DNA of 64,000 nucleotides from Papilionanthe hookeriana x Papilionanthe teres (Eukaryota > Streptophyta > Magnoliopsida > Asparagales > Orchidaceae): assembly GCA_022702705.1 (NCBI GenBank), contig CM040428.1, positions 91,136,287 through 91,200,286 on the forward strand, given 5' to 3'. Below, piece after piece: positions 1 through 12,860 of this stretch (position 1 is the first letter of the stretch; each line of letters begins with the position of its first letter). Made by a program: the position numbers and the translations under genes. The notes beneath the pieces were generated by a model. The model saw only the letters and a program-made list of their open reading frames with translations. It had not been told where the DNA came from and did no database searches.

Positions 1-3000
1 ATTCGCCAACAAGTCGATCTCGACCAAAAAGTCAACTTTTATCAAAATGGTCGATCCATGACAGTAATGACAAACCCATTGACCTAATAGGTCGAATTTT
101 CACCAAAAAGTCATTTTGGTCAAGATAGTCGATTTTTAACACTAATGACCACCCATTGACTGATAGATCAACTTTTGACCGAAAGTCGACTTTGAGTCAA
201 AATGGTTAATTTTCGACCCATGATGACCTATTGATCCAATATGTCGACTTTTGAACAAAAAGTCAATCTTTGGTCGAAAATGGTCGAATCTTGACCCAAT
301 TTCAATTCATTGAACCAATAAGTTAACTTTTGACCAAAAGTCAACTTTGGTCAAAATAATTAATCCTTGACCCGATGAGCGACCCATTAGCCTCATAGAT
401 CAACTTTTGACAAAATGTCAATTTTGGTCAAAATAGTCGATTTTGAATTTATGACCGATTAGTGACCTAATAAATCAACTCTCGACCAAAAAGTCAACTT
501 TAGTCAAAATGGTCAATCGTTGACCCAATGACAAACCCATTAACCTAATAGGTCAAATATTGACCAAAAAAGATAATTTTGGTCAAAATAGTCAATTTTT
601 GACTAATGACCACCCATTGACCCAATATGTCAACTTTTGACCAAAAAGTCAACTTTGGTCAAAATCGATCGATTTTCAGGCCAGATGACCAACCCATTAA
701 CCTGATTGGTCGACTTTTGACTGAAAAGTCGACTTTGGTCAAAATGGTCAATCCTTGACCTAGATGACCGACCCATTGACCCGATAAGTCAACCTTCGAG
801 AAAAAAGTCAACTTTGGTTAAAATGATCAATCATTGACCCAATGAGCCACCCATTGGCCTCATAGATCAACTTTTGACCAAAAAGTCAATTTTGGTCAAA
901 ATAGTCAATTTTATCAATTTATGACCAATTATTGACCCAATAAGTAAATCTCTGACCAAAAAGTCAACTTTGGTCAAAATTGTCAATCCTTGACCCAATG
1001 ACAAACCCATAAACACTATAGGTTAACATTTGACCGAAAAGTCGATTTTGGTCGAAATAGTCGATTTTTGACTAATGACCGCCATTGACCTGATAGATTG
1101 ACTTTTGATCAAAAAAGTCGATTTTGGTCGAAATGGTCGATTTTTGACCCGATGACTGACCCATTGACCCGATAGGTTAACTTTTGACCAAAAAATCATC
1201 TTTGGTCAAAATGGTCGATTCTTGACTAATTACGACTCATTGACCGAATAGGTTAACTTTTGCACGAAAAAGTCAACTTTGGTCAAATTGTCGATCTTTG
1301 ACCGATAATGCCACTGATTGACCTGATGAGTTAACTTTTGACCAAAAATTAAAAATTCGAATTGATTTGGTCGAAATAGTCGATTTTTGACCTAATGACC
1401 AACTTATTGATCCGATAAGTCGAATTTCGACCAAAAAGTCGACTTTGGTCAAAATTGGTCGATCATCCATGATGGCAAATCCATTGACTCGATAGATCGA
1501 CTTTTCACCAAAATGTCGACTTTTAGTCGAAATTGATCGATTTTTGACCTAATGACGACTCATTAGACCAATAAGATCGACTTTAGACCAAAATGTCGAC
1601 TTTGGTCGAAATGGTGATTTTTGACCCGATGACCAATCCATTGACCCAATAGATCAACTTTAGACAAAAAGTCTTCTTCGGTCAAAATGGTCGATTCTTG
1701 ACCCGATTATCGAATCATTGACCCGAATAGGTCGACTTTTGACCAAAAAATCAATTATGTTGAAATGGTCGATTTCGACTAATGACCACTCGTTGACCGA
1801 ATGGTTTAACTTTTGACCAAAAATTAAATTTTGGTCAGAAATAATCGATTTTTTACCTAATGACGAATTATTGACCCAAAAAGTTAATCTCGACGAAAAG
1901 TCAACTTTGGTCGAAAATGGTCGATCCTTGACCTAATGATCAACTCATTGAGCCGATAGGTCGACTTTTAACCGAAAAATCGATTTTGGTCAAAATAGTC
2001 GATTTTTACTCTAATGACCGATTATTGACCCGATGAAGCCGATCTACGACCAAAAAGTTGACTTTTGTCGAAATGGTCGATCCTTGACTGATGATCGAAC
2101 AACTGACCCGATAGATCGACTTTTGACTAAAAGTCGACTTTGGTCAAAATGATCGATCATTGACCCGATGACTGACCCATTGGCTTAATAGATCGACTTT
2201 TGACCAAAAAGTCAATTTTAGTCGAAATAGTCAATTTTGGATTAATGACCGATTATTGACACGATAAGTCGATCTCTAGCCAAAAGTCGACTTTGGTCGA
2301 AATGGTCGATCCTTGACTAATGAAAAACCCATTGACCTAATAGGTCAATTTTAACCAAAAAGTATTTTGGTCGAGATGGTGATTCTTACTAATGACCACC
2401 GATTGACCTAATTGGTCAGCTTGACTAAAAGCCGACTTTGATCAAAATGGTCGATTTTTAACCCAACGACTAACTTATTGATCCAATAGATCGACTTTTG
2501 ATCTAAAAGTCATCTTTAGTAAAATGGTTAATTCTTGACCGATTACTGACTCATTGACCGAATAGGTTAACTTTTGACCAAAAAGTCAACTTTGGTCGAA
2601 ATGGTCGATCTCGACTGATGATCACTCGATTAACCCGATGGGTTAACTTTGACCAAAAGTTATTTTGGTAAAATAGTCGATTTTTAACTAATGACGATTA
2701 TTGACCCGATAAATCGATCTTCGACCAAAAATTCGACTTTGGTCAAAATGGTCGATCCTTGACCCGATAATGAACCTATTGACCCAAAAGGTCGACTTTT
2801 GAACAAAAAGTCGACTTTGGTCAAAATAGTCGATTTTTCACCTAACGAACGATTATTGACCGAATAAGTCGATCTCGACCGAAAAGTCGACTTTAGTCAT
2901 AATGGTCGATCACGGCCTGAGCCATGACCCGATAGATCGACATTTGACCAAAAAGTCAACTTCGGTCAAAATGATCAATCATTGACTCAATGACCAACCC

Positions 3001-3830
3001 ATTGGCCTAATAGGTCGACTTTTGACCAAAAAGTCGATTTTAGTCAAAATGTCGATTTTTGAATTAATGATCGAATTATTGACCCGATAAGTCGATCTTG
3101 ACCAACTAAAAGTCGAACTTTGGTCAAAATGGTCGATCATCGACTCGATGAAAAAGCCATTGACCTAATAGGTCGAATTTTGACAAAAAATTAATTTTGG
3201 TCGAAATGGTCGATTTTATCTAATGACCACCTATTGACTAAATAGGTCGACTTTTGACCAAAAAGTCAACTTTAGTCAAAATGATCGATTTTGACCTCGA
3301 TGACCGACCATTGATCCAATAGGTCGACTTTTGATCCAAAAAGTCATCTTTAGTCAAAATGGTCAATTCTTGACCGATTACCGAACTCATTGACAATCGG
3401 ATAACTTTTGACAAAAAGTCAACTTTGGTCGAAATGGTCGATTTTGACCCAATGACTGACCCATTGACACGATGGGTTAACTTTGACCAAAAATCATTTT
3501 GGTCAAAATAATCGATTTTAACTCTAATGACCGATTATTGACTTGATAAGTCGATCTCGACCAAAAAGTCGACTTTGGTCGAAATGGTCAGATCCTTGAC
3601 TGAATGACAAACCTATTGACCCGATAAGTCAACTTTTGAACAAAAAGTCAACTTTGGTTAAAATAGTCGATTTTCGGCTAATGACCAATTATTGACCCGA
3701 TAAGTCGATCTCTCGACCAAAAGTCGACTTTGGTCGTAATGGTCGATCCTCGACCCGATAGACAGACCCATTGATCGAGAGGTCGACTTTTGACCAAAAA
3801 GTTGACTTTTGTCGAAATGGTAAAGTCCTT
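1..3830 (-). repeat. Array A, leftmost higher-order copy (left end outside window)
   Basis: Landmarks occur in the canonical order. The ATGACAGTAATGAC variant (landmark L1) is near 56, followed by AGGTCGAATTTTCACC near 88. GCCTCATAGATC (L2) is near 390 and again near 856. The A-rich monomer AAAAATTAAAAATTCGAATT (L3) is near 1,355. The GTCTTCTTCGG plus GATTATCGAATCATTGACC variant is near 1,671. The double L2, ~465 bp apart, is also seen near 14,253 and 25,293. The stretch from L3 to the next L4 is longer than in other copies, so this copy probably contains extra monomers between about 1,900 and 3,800. I could not resolve them fully by eye. Confidence 0.6.
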
Positions 3831-5646
3831 GACCAATGACTAACCAACGGACCCGATAGATCGACTTTTGACCTGAAAAGTCAATTTTGGTCAAAATAGT
3901 CAATTTTTACTTAATGATCAATTATTGACCCGATAAGTCGACTTTTGACCAAAAGTTAACTTTGGTCAAAATTGTGATCTATACATGACCCATGACCAAC
4001 CCGTTGACTCGATAGGTCAACTTTTGACAAAAAATTAATTTTGGTCAAAATGGTCGATTTTTCGACTAAATGACCAGCTATTGACCCGAAAATGACTACT
4101 TTCGACCAAAAAGTCGATTTTGGTCGAAATGGTCGATCCTTTACCCGTGACAAACACATTGACCGATAGGTCGACTTTTCACCAAAAGTTAACTTTTGTC
4201 AAAATTGTCGATTTTGACCTGATGACTGTCAATAACCCAATAGTCGACTTTTGATCGAAAAGTCGACTTTGGTCGAAATGGTCGATTTTTGACCCAATGA
4301 CCAATCCATTGACACAATAGATCAACTTTAGACCAAAAGTCGTCTTAGGTCGAAATGGTCGATTCTTGACCCGATTATCGAATCATTGACCGAATAGGTC
4401 GACTTTTGACCAAAAAATCGATTTTGATTAAATTGGTCAATTTCTGACCCGATGACCAGCCAGTTGACCCAATGTAATCGAATTTTGGCCAAAGTAATCA
4501 ATTTTTTACCTAAAGACAAATTATTGACCCGAAAAGTTAATCTCGACCAAAAGTCGACTTTGGTCGAAATGGTCGATCCTTGACCCGATGACTGACTCAT
4601 TAACTAATAGGTCGACTTTTAACCAAAAATCGATTTGGTCGAAAATAGTCGATTTTTGACCTAATGACCGATTATTGACCCGGTAAGTCCGATCTCTGAC
4701 CAAAAAGTCGACTTTTGTCGAAATGGTCGATCCTTGACCCGATGACTCGAACACATTGACCCGATAGGTCGACTTTTGTCACAAAAGTCGACTTTGGTCG
4801 AAATGATCGATTCTTGACCCGATGACTGACACATTGGCTTAATAGGTCGACTTTTGACCAAAAAGTCGATTTTGGTCGAAATAGTCGATTTTTGAATTAA
4901 CGGCCGATTATTGACTGATAAGTCGATCTCATAACCAAAAGTCGACTTTGGTCGAAATGGTCGATCCTTGACCGATGAAAAACCCATTGACCTAATAGGT
5001 CGAATTTTGACCAAAAAGTGATTTTGGTCGAGATGGTCGATTTTTTACTAATGACCGACCATTGACCGATAGTTGACTTTTGACCAAAAAGCGAACTTTG
5101 GTCAAAATGGTCGATTTTGACCCAATGACCAGCCTATTGATCCGATGAGTCGACTTTTGATCTAAAAGTCATCTTTGGTCAAAATGGTCGATTCTTGACC
5201 CGATTATCGACTTATTGACCCAATAGGTTAACTTTTGACCAAAAAGTCGACTTTGGTCAAAATGGTCGATTCTACGACCCTGATGACCACGTTAACCCAG
5301 ATGGGTTAACTTTGACCAAAATTACATTTTGGTCAAAATAGATCGATTTTTAACCTAATGACCGATTATTGACCCGATAAGTCGATCTCGACCAAAAAGT
5401 CGACTTTGGTCAAAATGGTCGATCCTTGACCCGATGACGAACTATTGACCCGAATAGATCAATTTTTGAACAAAAAGTCAACTTTGGTCAAAATAGTCGA
5501 TTTTTACACTAATAGCACTATTGACCGAATAAGTCGACTCTCGACCGAAAAGTCAACTTTGGTCGATAATGGTCGATTCTCGACCGATAATGAACCCATT
5601 GATCGATAGGTTGACTTTTGACGAAAAGTGACTTTGGTCAAAATGG
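3831..5646 (-). repeat. Array A, truncated higher-order copy (~1.8 kb)
   Basis: It starts at the TAAAGTCCTTGACC variant (L4). After the L4-associated monomers (TTTTTACTTAATGATC near 3,903; GACCCGAAAATGACTACTTT near 4,083) it jumps directly to the post-L3 variant (AGTCGTCTTAGG near 4,337, then GATTATCGAATCATTGACC). The L6, L1, L2 and L3 landmarks are skipped, and the next L4 follows at 5,647. The pattern is what an internal deletion of one HOR copy, or unequal exchange between misaligned copies, would leave. The copy from 16,842 to 18,280 is shortened in a similar way. Confidence 0.55.
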
Positions 5647-8600
5647 AAAGTCCTTGACCGAATGGTAACAAGTGACCCAATCGACTTTTGACCAAAAGTC
5701 GATTTTAGATCAAAATAGTAAATTTTTACTTAATGATCGATTATTGACCCGATACGTCGACTTTTGACCAAAAAGTTAACTTTGGTAAAAATGGACTATC
5801 CGTGACTGTACCGATTGACCCGATAGGTCAATTTTGACCAAAAATTAGTGACGAAATGACTTCTGTAAAGCCCGATTGACCAAAATGACTACTTTTGACC
5901 AAAAATCAATTTTGGTCAAAATTATCGATTTTGACCTACGATAAATTATTGATCGATAAGCGAATTTTTGACCAAAAAGTCAACTTTGGTCAAAATGGTC
6001 GATCATTGACCCGATGAGCGAACCCGATTGACCCAATTGGTTAACTTTTGACTAAAAAGTCGATTTTGGTCGAAATAGTCAATTTTGAATTAATGTCGAT
6101 TATTGACCCGAGAAGTCGATCTACTGTCGAAAATCGACTTTGGTCAATCCTTAACCCGATGATGAACTCATAGACCCAATAGGTCGAATTTTGACTAAAA
6201 AGACGATTTTGGTCGAAAAGATTGATTTTTGACATAATGCCAGCCATTGACCTGATAAGTCGACTTTTGACCAAAAAGTCGACTTTGGTTAAAATGGTCG
6301 ATTTTTGACCGATGACTGACTCATTGAACCGAATAGGTCGACTTTTGTCTAAAAAGTTATCTTTGGTCGAAATGGTCGATCCTTGACCGATAACTGACCC
6401 AGTTGACCCGATGGGTTAACTTTTGCATAAAAATTAATTTTGGTGAAAATAATCGATTTTGACCTAATGATCGATATTGACCCATAAATCGATCTCGCTG
6501 AAAAATCGACTTTGGTCGAAATGTAAATCTTTGACCCGATAATGTAGCCCATTGACCGATAGGTCGACTTTTGACCAAAAAGTCGATTTTGTCGAAATAG
6601 TCGATTTTTAAATTAATGACCAATGATTGACCCAGTAAGTCGATCTTTGACAAAAAGTCAACTTTGGTCAAAATGGTCGATTACATGGCGTAATGACGAA
6701 CCCATTGACCTAATAGGTCGAATTTTCGACCAAAGTCACTTTGGTCGAGATAGTCGATTTTGTACCCAATGACCGCCCATTGACTGATAGATCGGCTTTT
6801 GACAGAAGCCGACTTTGGTCGAAATGGTCGATTTTTGACCCATGACCACCTATTGATCCAATAGGTCAACTTTTGACCAAAAAGTCATCTTTGGTCAAAA
6901 TGTTCAATTCTTGACCCAATTTCCAGTTCATTGAACCAATAGGTTAACTTTTGACCAAAATGTCAACTTTGGTCAAAATGATCAATTCTTGACCCAAAGA
7001 GCAACCCATTGGCCTCATAGATCAACTTTTGACCAAAAAGTCAATTTTTGTCAAAATAGTCGATTTTTCGATTTATGACCGATTATTGACCCGATAAGTC
7101 GATCTCGACCAAAAGTCGACTTTGGTCGAAATTGGTCGATCCTTGACCTAATGATGAACCCATAAACATATAGGTCGACTTTTGATCGAAAAGATCGATT
7201 TTAGTCGAAATAGTCGATTTTGACCTAATGACCACCCTTTGACCCAATGGGTCGACTTTTGAACAAAAATATTAATTTTGGTCAAAATGGTCGATTTTGA
7301 CATGATGACGAGCCCATTGACCGATAGAGTCGACTTTTGACAAAAAATCATCTTTTAGTCAAAATGGTCAATTCTTGACCCAATTACCAACTCATTGACC
7401 AAATAGGTTAACTTTTTGACCAAAAAGTTAACTTTGGTCAAAATTATCAATTTTTGACCCAATTACCACCTCATTGACTTGATGGATTAACTTTTGACCA
7501 AAAATACAAAAAATTCGATAATTCGATTTTGGTCGAAATAGTCGATTTTGACTAATGACCACTGTCGACCCGATAAGTCGATCAGCGACCGAAAAGTCGA
7601 CTTTAGTCGAAATGGTCGATCCTTTATCCGATTGTGAACTCATTGACCCGATAGATCGACTTTTCACAAAATTTGACTTTTTTTCAAAATTGTCGATTTT
7701 TGACGTAATGACGAGCCATTAACTCGACGAATTCGACTTTTGATCAAAAAGTCGACTTTGGTGAAAATGGTCGATTTTGACCCGATGACCGATCCGTAGA
7801 CCTGATAGATCGACATTATGACCAAAAAGTCTTCTTTAGTCGAAATGGTCGATTCTTGACTCGATTATCGAATTATTGACCGAATAGGTCGACTTTTGAC
7901 CAAAAATTAATTATGTTCGAATTGGTCGATTTACGACTGACAATGAGCCTAGTTGACCCGATGGTTTAACTTTTGACCAAAAATTAAATTTTGGCGAAAG
8001 TAATCGATTTTTTACCTAAAGACAATTATTGACCCAAAAGTTAATCTCGACCAAAAAGTCGACTTTGGTCAAAATGGTCGATCCTTGACCCAGATGACTC
8101 GACTCATTCGAGCTAATGGGTCGACTTTTAACCAAAAATCGATTTTGGTCGAAATAGTCGATTTTTGACCTAATGATCGAATTATTGACCCGGTAAAGCC
8201 GATCTCGACCGAAAAGTCGGCTTTTGGTCGAAATGGTCGATCCTTGACCCAGATGACGAACAATTGACCCGATAGGTCGACTTTTGACGTAAAAGTCGAC
8301 TTTGGTCGAAATGATCAATCATTGACCCGATGACCGGCACATTGACTAATAGGTCAACTTTTGACCAAAAGTCGATTTTGATCAAAATATCGATTTTGAA
8401 TTAACGACCGATTATTGACCGATAAGTCAATCTCGACCAAAAGTCGACTTTGGTCGAAATGGTCGATCCTTGATCCGATGAAAAACCAATTGACCTAATA
8501 GGTCGATACAATTGTCGATTCTACTAGACCATTACAATGGTCGTAACTTTAGTCGAAATGGTCGATTTTGACCCGATGACTGACCTATTGATCCAATAGA

Positions 8601-9100
8601 TCGACTTTTCAACTAAAAGTCATCTTTAGTCGAAATGGTCGATTCTTGACCCGATTACCAACTCATTGACTCGATAGGTTAACTTTTGACCAAAAGTCGA
8701 CTTTGGTCGAAATGGTCGATTTCGACCCGATGACGACCCGATTAACCCGATGGGTTAACTTTGACCAAAAATTCGATTTTGGTCGAAATAATCGATTTTT
8801 GACCTAATGACCAATTATTGACCTGATAAGACGATCTCGACAGAAAGTTGACTTTGATCGAAATGGTCAATCCTTGACCGATAATGACCCTATTGACCGA
8901 AAGATCGACTTTTGAACAAAAGTAAACTTTGGTTGAAATGGTCGATTTTTCACCTTAATGACCGATTATTGACCTGATAAGTCGATCTTCTGACTGAAAA
9001 GTCGACTTTGGTCGATAATGGTCGATCCTCGACCCAATGACAAGCCCATTGACCCAATAGGTCGACTTTTGACCAAAAAGTCGACTTTGGTCGAAAATGG
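5647..9100 (-). repeat. Array A higher-order repeat copy, ~3.45 kb
   Basis: This copy contains every landmark. L4 (AAAGTCCTTGACC) is at 5,647 and TAAATTTTTACTTAATGATC at ~5,719. L6 (GATGAACTCATAGACC) is near 6,160 and CATGGCGTAATGAC (L1) at 6,684. GGCCTCATAGATC (L2) is at 7,011 and the A-rich monomer ATACAAAAAATTCG (L3) near 7,504. The GTCTTCTTTAGTCG variant is at about 7,829, and the next L4 is at 9,101. Its L2-L3 interval of about 490 bp is the shortest state seen, so it serves as the baseline copy. At 78 bp per monomer it holds about 44-45 monomers. Confidence 0.7.
8500..8550. repeat. Locally diverged pocket with a 7-bp inverted repeat
   Basis: The monomer pattern breaks down here: after AATAGGTCGATA the text reads CAATTGTCGATTCTACTAGA. 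It includes a perfect inverted repeat, GACCATT at 8,527-8,533 and AATGGTC at 8,536-8,542, separated by AC. Ordinary monomer sequence resumes by about 8,547. The pocket replaces what should be AATTTTGACCAAAAAGTCATTTTGG in this monomer class. A small stem could form, but the context does not suggest a terminator. Confidence 0.5.
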
Positions 9101-12100
9101 TAGAGTCCTTAACCCAATGACTAACCAGCTGACCTAATAGATCGACTTTTAACCAAAAAGTTAATTTTGGTCAAAATAGTAAATTTTTACTTAATGATCA
9201 ATTATTGACCCAATACGTCAACTTTTGACCAAAAAGTTAACTTTGGTCAAAATGGTCTATCCATGACCCATTGACCAACTCATTGACCCAATAGGTCAAT
9301 TTTAACAAAAAAATTAATTTTGGCCAAAATGGTAATTTTTTGACTAAATGACTACCCATTGACCCAAAATGATAACTTTTGACCAAAAATTCAATTTTGG
9401 TCAAAATTATCAATTTTTGACATAAGATAAATTATTGACCCAGTAAGTCGATTTGTGACAAAAAGTCGACTTTGGTCGAAATGGTCGATCATTGACCGAT
9501 GACTAAACTCATTGACCTAATTGGTCAACTTTTGACCAAAAAGTTGATTTTGGTCAAAAAAGTTAATTTTTGAATTAATGACCGATTATTGACCCAATAA
9601 GTCGATCTTGATCGAAAAAGTCAATTTAGTCGATCTTAACTCGATGATAAACTCAGAGAACCAATAGGTCAACTTTTGACAAAAAAGACAATTTTGGTCA
9701 AAATAGTCAATTTTTGACATAATGACCACCCATTGACCCAATAGGTCAACTTTTGACCAAAAAGTCAACTTTGGTTAAAATGGTCAATTTTTGACCATAT
9801 GACCGACTCATTGAACTAATGGAGTCAACTTTTGATCGAAAAGTTATCTTTGGTCGAAATGGTCAATTCTTGACACAATCACCGCCCATTGACCCAATGG
9901 ATCGAACTTTTGGCAAAAAAATTGATTTTGGTCGAAATAGTCGATTTTGACCTAATGACCGATTATTGACCCAATAAGTCGATCTCGACGAAAAAATCAA
10001 CTTTGGTCGAAATTATCGATCTTTGACCCGATAACCATCCCATTGGCACAGATAGGTCGACTTTTGACCAAAACGTCGATTTGGTCAAAATAGTCAATTT
10101 TTAAATTATTGACCAATTATTGACCCAACAAGTCATTCTCTGACCAAAAAGTCAACTTTTGTCAAAATTGTCAATCCATGGCGTAATGACAAACCCATTG
10201 ACCTAATATGTCAAATTTTCAACAAAAAGTCATTTTGGTCAAAATAGTCAATTTTTGACTTAATGACCTCATGTGACCCGATAGATCGGCTTTTGACCGA
10301 AAAGTCGACTTTGGTCGAAATGGTCGATTTTTGACCCATGACCAGCTATTGATCGATAGATCGACTTTTGACCAAAAGTCGATCTTTCGTCGAAATGGTC
10401 AATTCTTCGAGCTCTAATTTCCGATTCATTGAACCAATAGGTTAAGTTTTGACCCGAAAAATCGACTTTGGTCGAAATGATCGATCCTTGACCCGATAGA
10501 CGACCCATTGACCTCAATGGATCGACTTTTGACAAAAATGTTAATTTTGGTCGAAAATAGTCGATTTTTGAATTTAATGACCGATTAGTGACCTGATAAG
10601 TCGATCTACGACCGAAAAGTCGACTTTAGTCGAAATGGTCGATCCTTGACTGATAATGAGCCCATTGACCTGATAAGTCGACTTTTGACCAAAAAGTCGA
10701 TTTTGGTCGAAATAGTTCGATTCTTGACTAATGACCGCTCATTGACCTGATAGGTTAACTTTTGACCAAAAGTCGACTTTGGTCGAAACGATCGATTTTC
10801 GACCCGATGACCAGCCATTGACCGACAAATTGATCATTTTTGACAAAAAGTCGACTTTGGTCGAAATGGTCGATCCTTGACCCGATAACGAGCCGATTAA
10901 CACAATGGAGTCGACTTTTGACCAAAAAGTCGATTTTGGTCGAAAATAGTCGATTTTTGACCTAATGACCACCCATTGACTCAATAAGTCGACTTTTGAC
11001 CAAAAATGTCGATTTTGGTCAAAATGGTCGATTTTTGACCCGATGACGACTCGATTGACCTGATAGGTCGACTTTTAACAAAAAGTCATCTTTTGTCAAA
11101 ATGGTCAATTCTTGAGCCAGTTACCAACTCATTGACCAAATAGGTTAACTTTTTAACCAAAAAGTCAACTTTGGTCAAAATTATCGATTCGTACAATGAT
11201 CATCCGTTGACTTGATGGATTAACTTTTGACAAAATTGAAGAATTCAAATTGATTTAATTGAAATAGTCGATTTTGACTATTGACCAACTATTGACCCGA
11301 TGGAGTCAATCGTCTGACAAAAAAGTCAACTTTGGTCAAAATGGTCGATCCTTTACCTGATTAATGAGCCGATTGACCCGATGAGGTTGACTTTTCGACC
11401 AAAAATCGACTTTTGTCAAAATAGTCGATTTTGACTTAATGACGACCATTGACCCAACGATCGACTTTTGACTAAAAGTCGATTTTAGTCAAAATGGTCG
11501 ATTTTTGACTCGATGACCGATCAATTGACCCGATAAATCAACTTTAGACCAAAAAGTCTTACTTTGGTCGAAATGGTCGATTCTTGACCGATTACCGAAT
11601 CATTGACCGAATAAGTCGACTTTTGACCAAAAAATCGATTATGTTGAAAATGGTCGATTTACGACCGATGACTACCTAGTTGACCCGATGGTTTAACTTT
11701 TGACCAAAAATTAACTTTTGGCCGAAATAATCGATTTTTTACCTTAAGGCAATTATTGACCCAAAAGTTAATCTCTGACCAAAAGTCGACTTTGGTCAAA
11801 ATGGTCGATCCTTGACCAATGACAGCTCATTGAGCCAATAGATCGAGTTTTGACCAAAAAATCGATTTTGGTCAAAATAGTTAATTTTTTACCTAATGAC
11901 GATTATTGACTTGATGACCGATCTCGACGAAAAGTAAACTTTTGTCGAAATGGTCGATCCTTGACCCGATAACCGACCAATCGACCTAATAAGTCGACTT
12001 TTGACTAAAAAGTCGACTTTGGTCGAAATGATCGATCATTGACGCCAATGACAGACCATTTAGCTATAATAGGTCGACTTTTGACGATAAAGTCGATTTT

Positions 12101-12860
12101 AGTCGAAATAGTCGATTTTTGAATTAACAGTCGATTCTTGACTGATAAGTCGATCTCTGACCGAAAAGTCGACTTTGGTCGAAATGGTCGATCCTTGACT
12201 CAATGACCAACCCATTGACCCTATAGGTCGAACTTTTGACCAAAAAGTGATTTTGGTCGAGATAGTCGATTTTTTACTCTAATGATCACCATTGACTGGT
12301 CAGTCGACTTTTGACCAAAAACGACATTGGTCGAAAATGAATCGATTTTGACCCAATAACTGACCTATTGATCCAATAGGTCGACTTTTGATCCAAAAGT
12401 CATCTTTTGTCGAAAATGGTCGATTCTTGACCGATAGGTTAACTTATTGACCAAAATATCGACTTTGGTCGAAAATGATAAATTCATGACCAAATATACC
12501 CGATTGACCTGATGGGTTAACTTTGACCATAAATGTAATTTTGGTCGAAATAGTCGATTTTTACTATGACGATTATTGACCCGATAAGTTAATCTACGAT
12601 CGAAAAGTCGACTTTGGTCGAAAATGGTGATCATTGACCTAGATGACTGAAGCCGAATTGACCCTAGATGGTCGGCTTCTGAACAAAAAGTTGACTTTGG
12701 TCGAAATAGTCAATTTTCACCTAATGGCTAATTATTGACTGATAAGTCGATCATGTGACCAAAAGTTGACTTTGGTCATAATGGTCGATCCTTGACCGAT
12801 AGCCAAACCCATTGACCCAAATAGGTCGACTTTTGACCAAAAGTCAACTTTGGTCGAAAT
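9101..12860 (-). repeat. Array A higher-order repeat copy, ~3.76 kb
   Basis: The landmark order is L4 (TAGAGTCCTTAACCC) at 9,101, L6 (GATAAACTCAGAGAACC) at ~9,646, L1 (CCATGGCGTAATGAC) at 10,176, L2 (CCATTGACCTCAATGGATC) at ~10,505, L3 (AAAATTGAAGAATTCAAATT) at ~11,232, then GTCTTACTTTGG at ~11,552. The spacings L4-L6, L6-L1 and L1-L2 match the previous copy. L2-L3 is ~727 bp against ~490 bp, a difference of about three monomers. That accounts for most of the extra length of this copy. Confidence 0.7.

Noticed and set aside
8527..8542. Rho-independent-like terminator
   Set aside because: The stem is short and AT-rich with no downstream T-run, and there is no adjacent gene.
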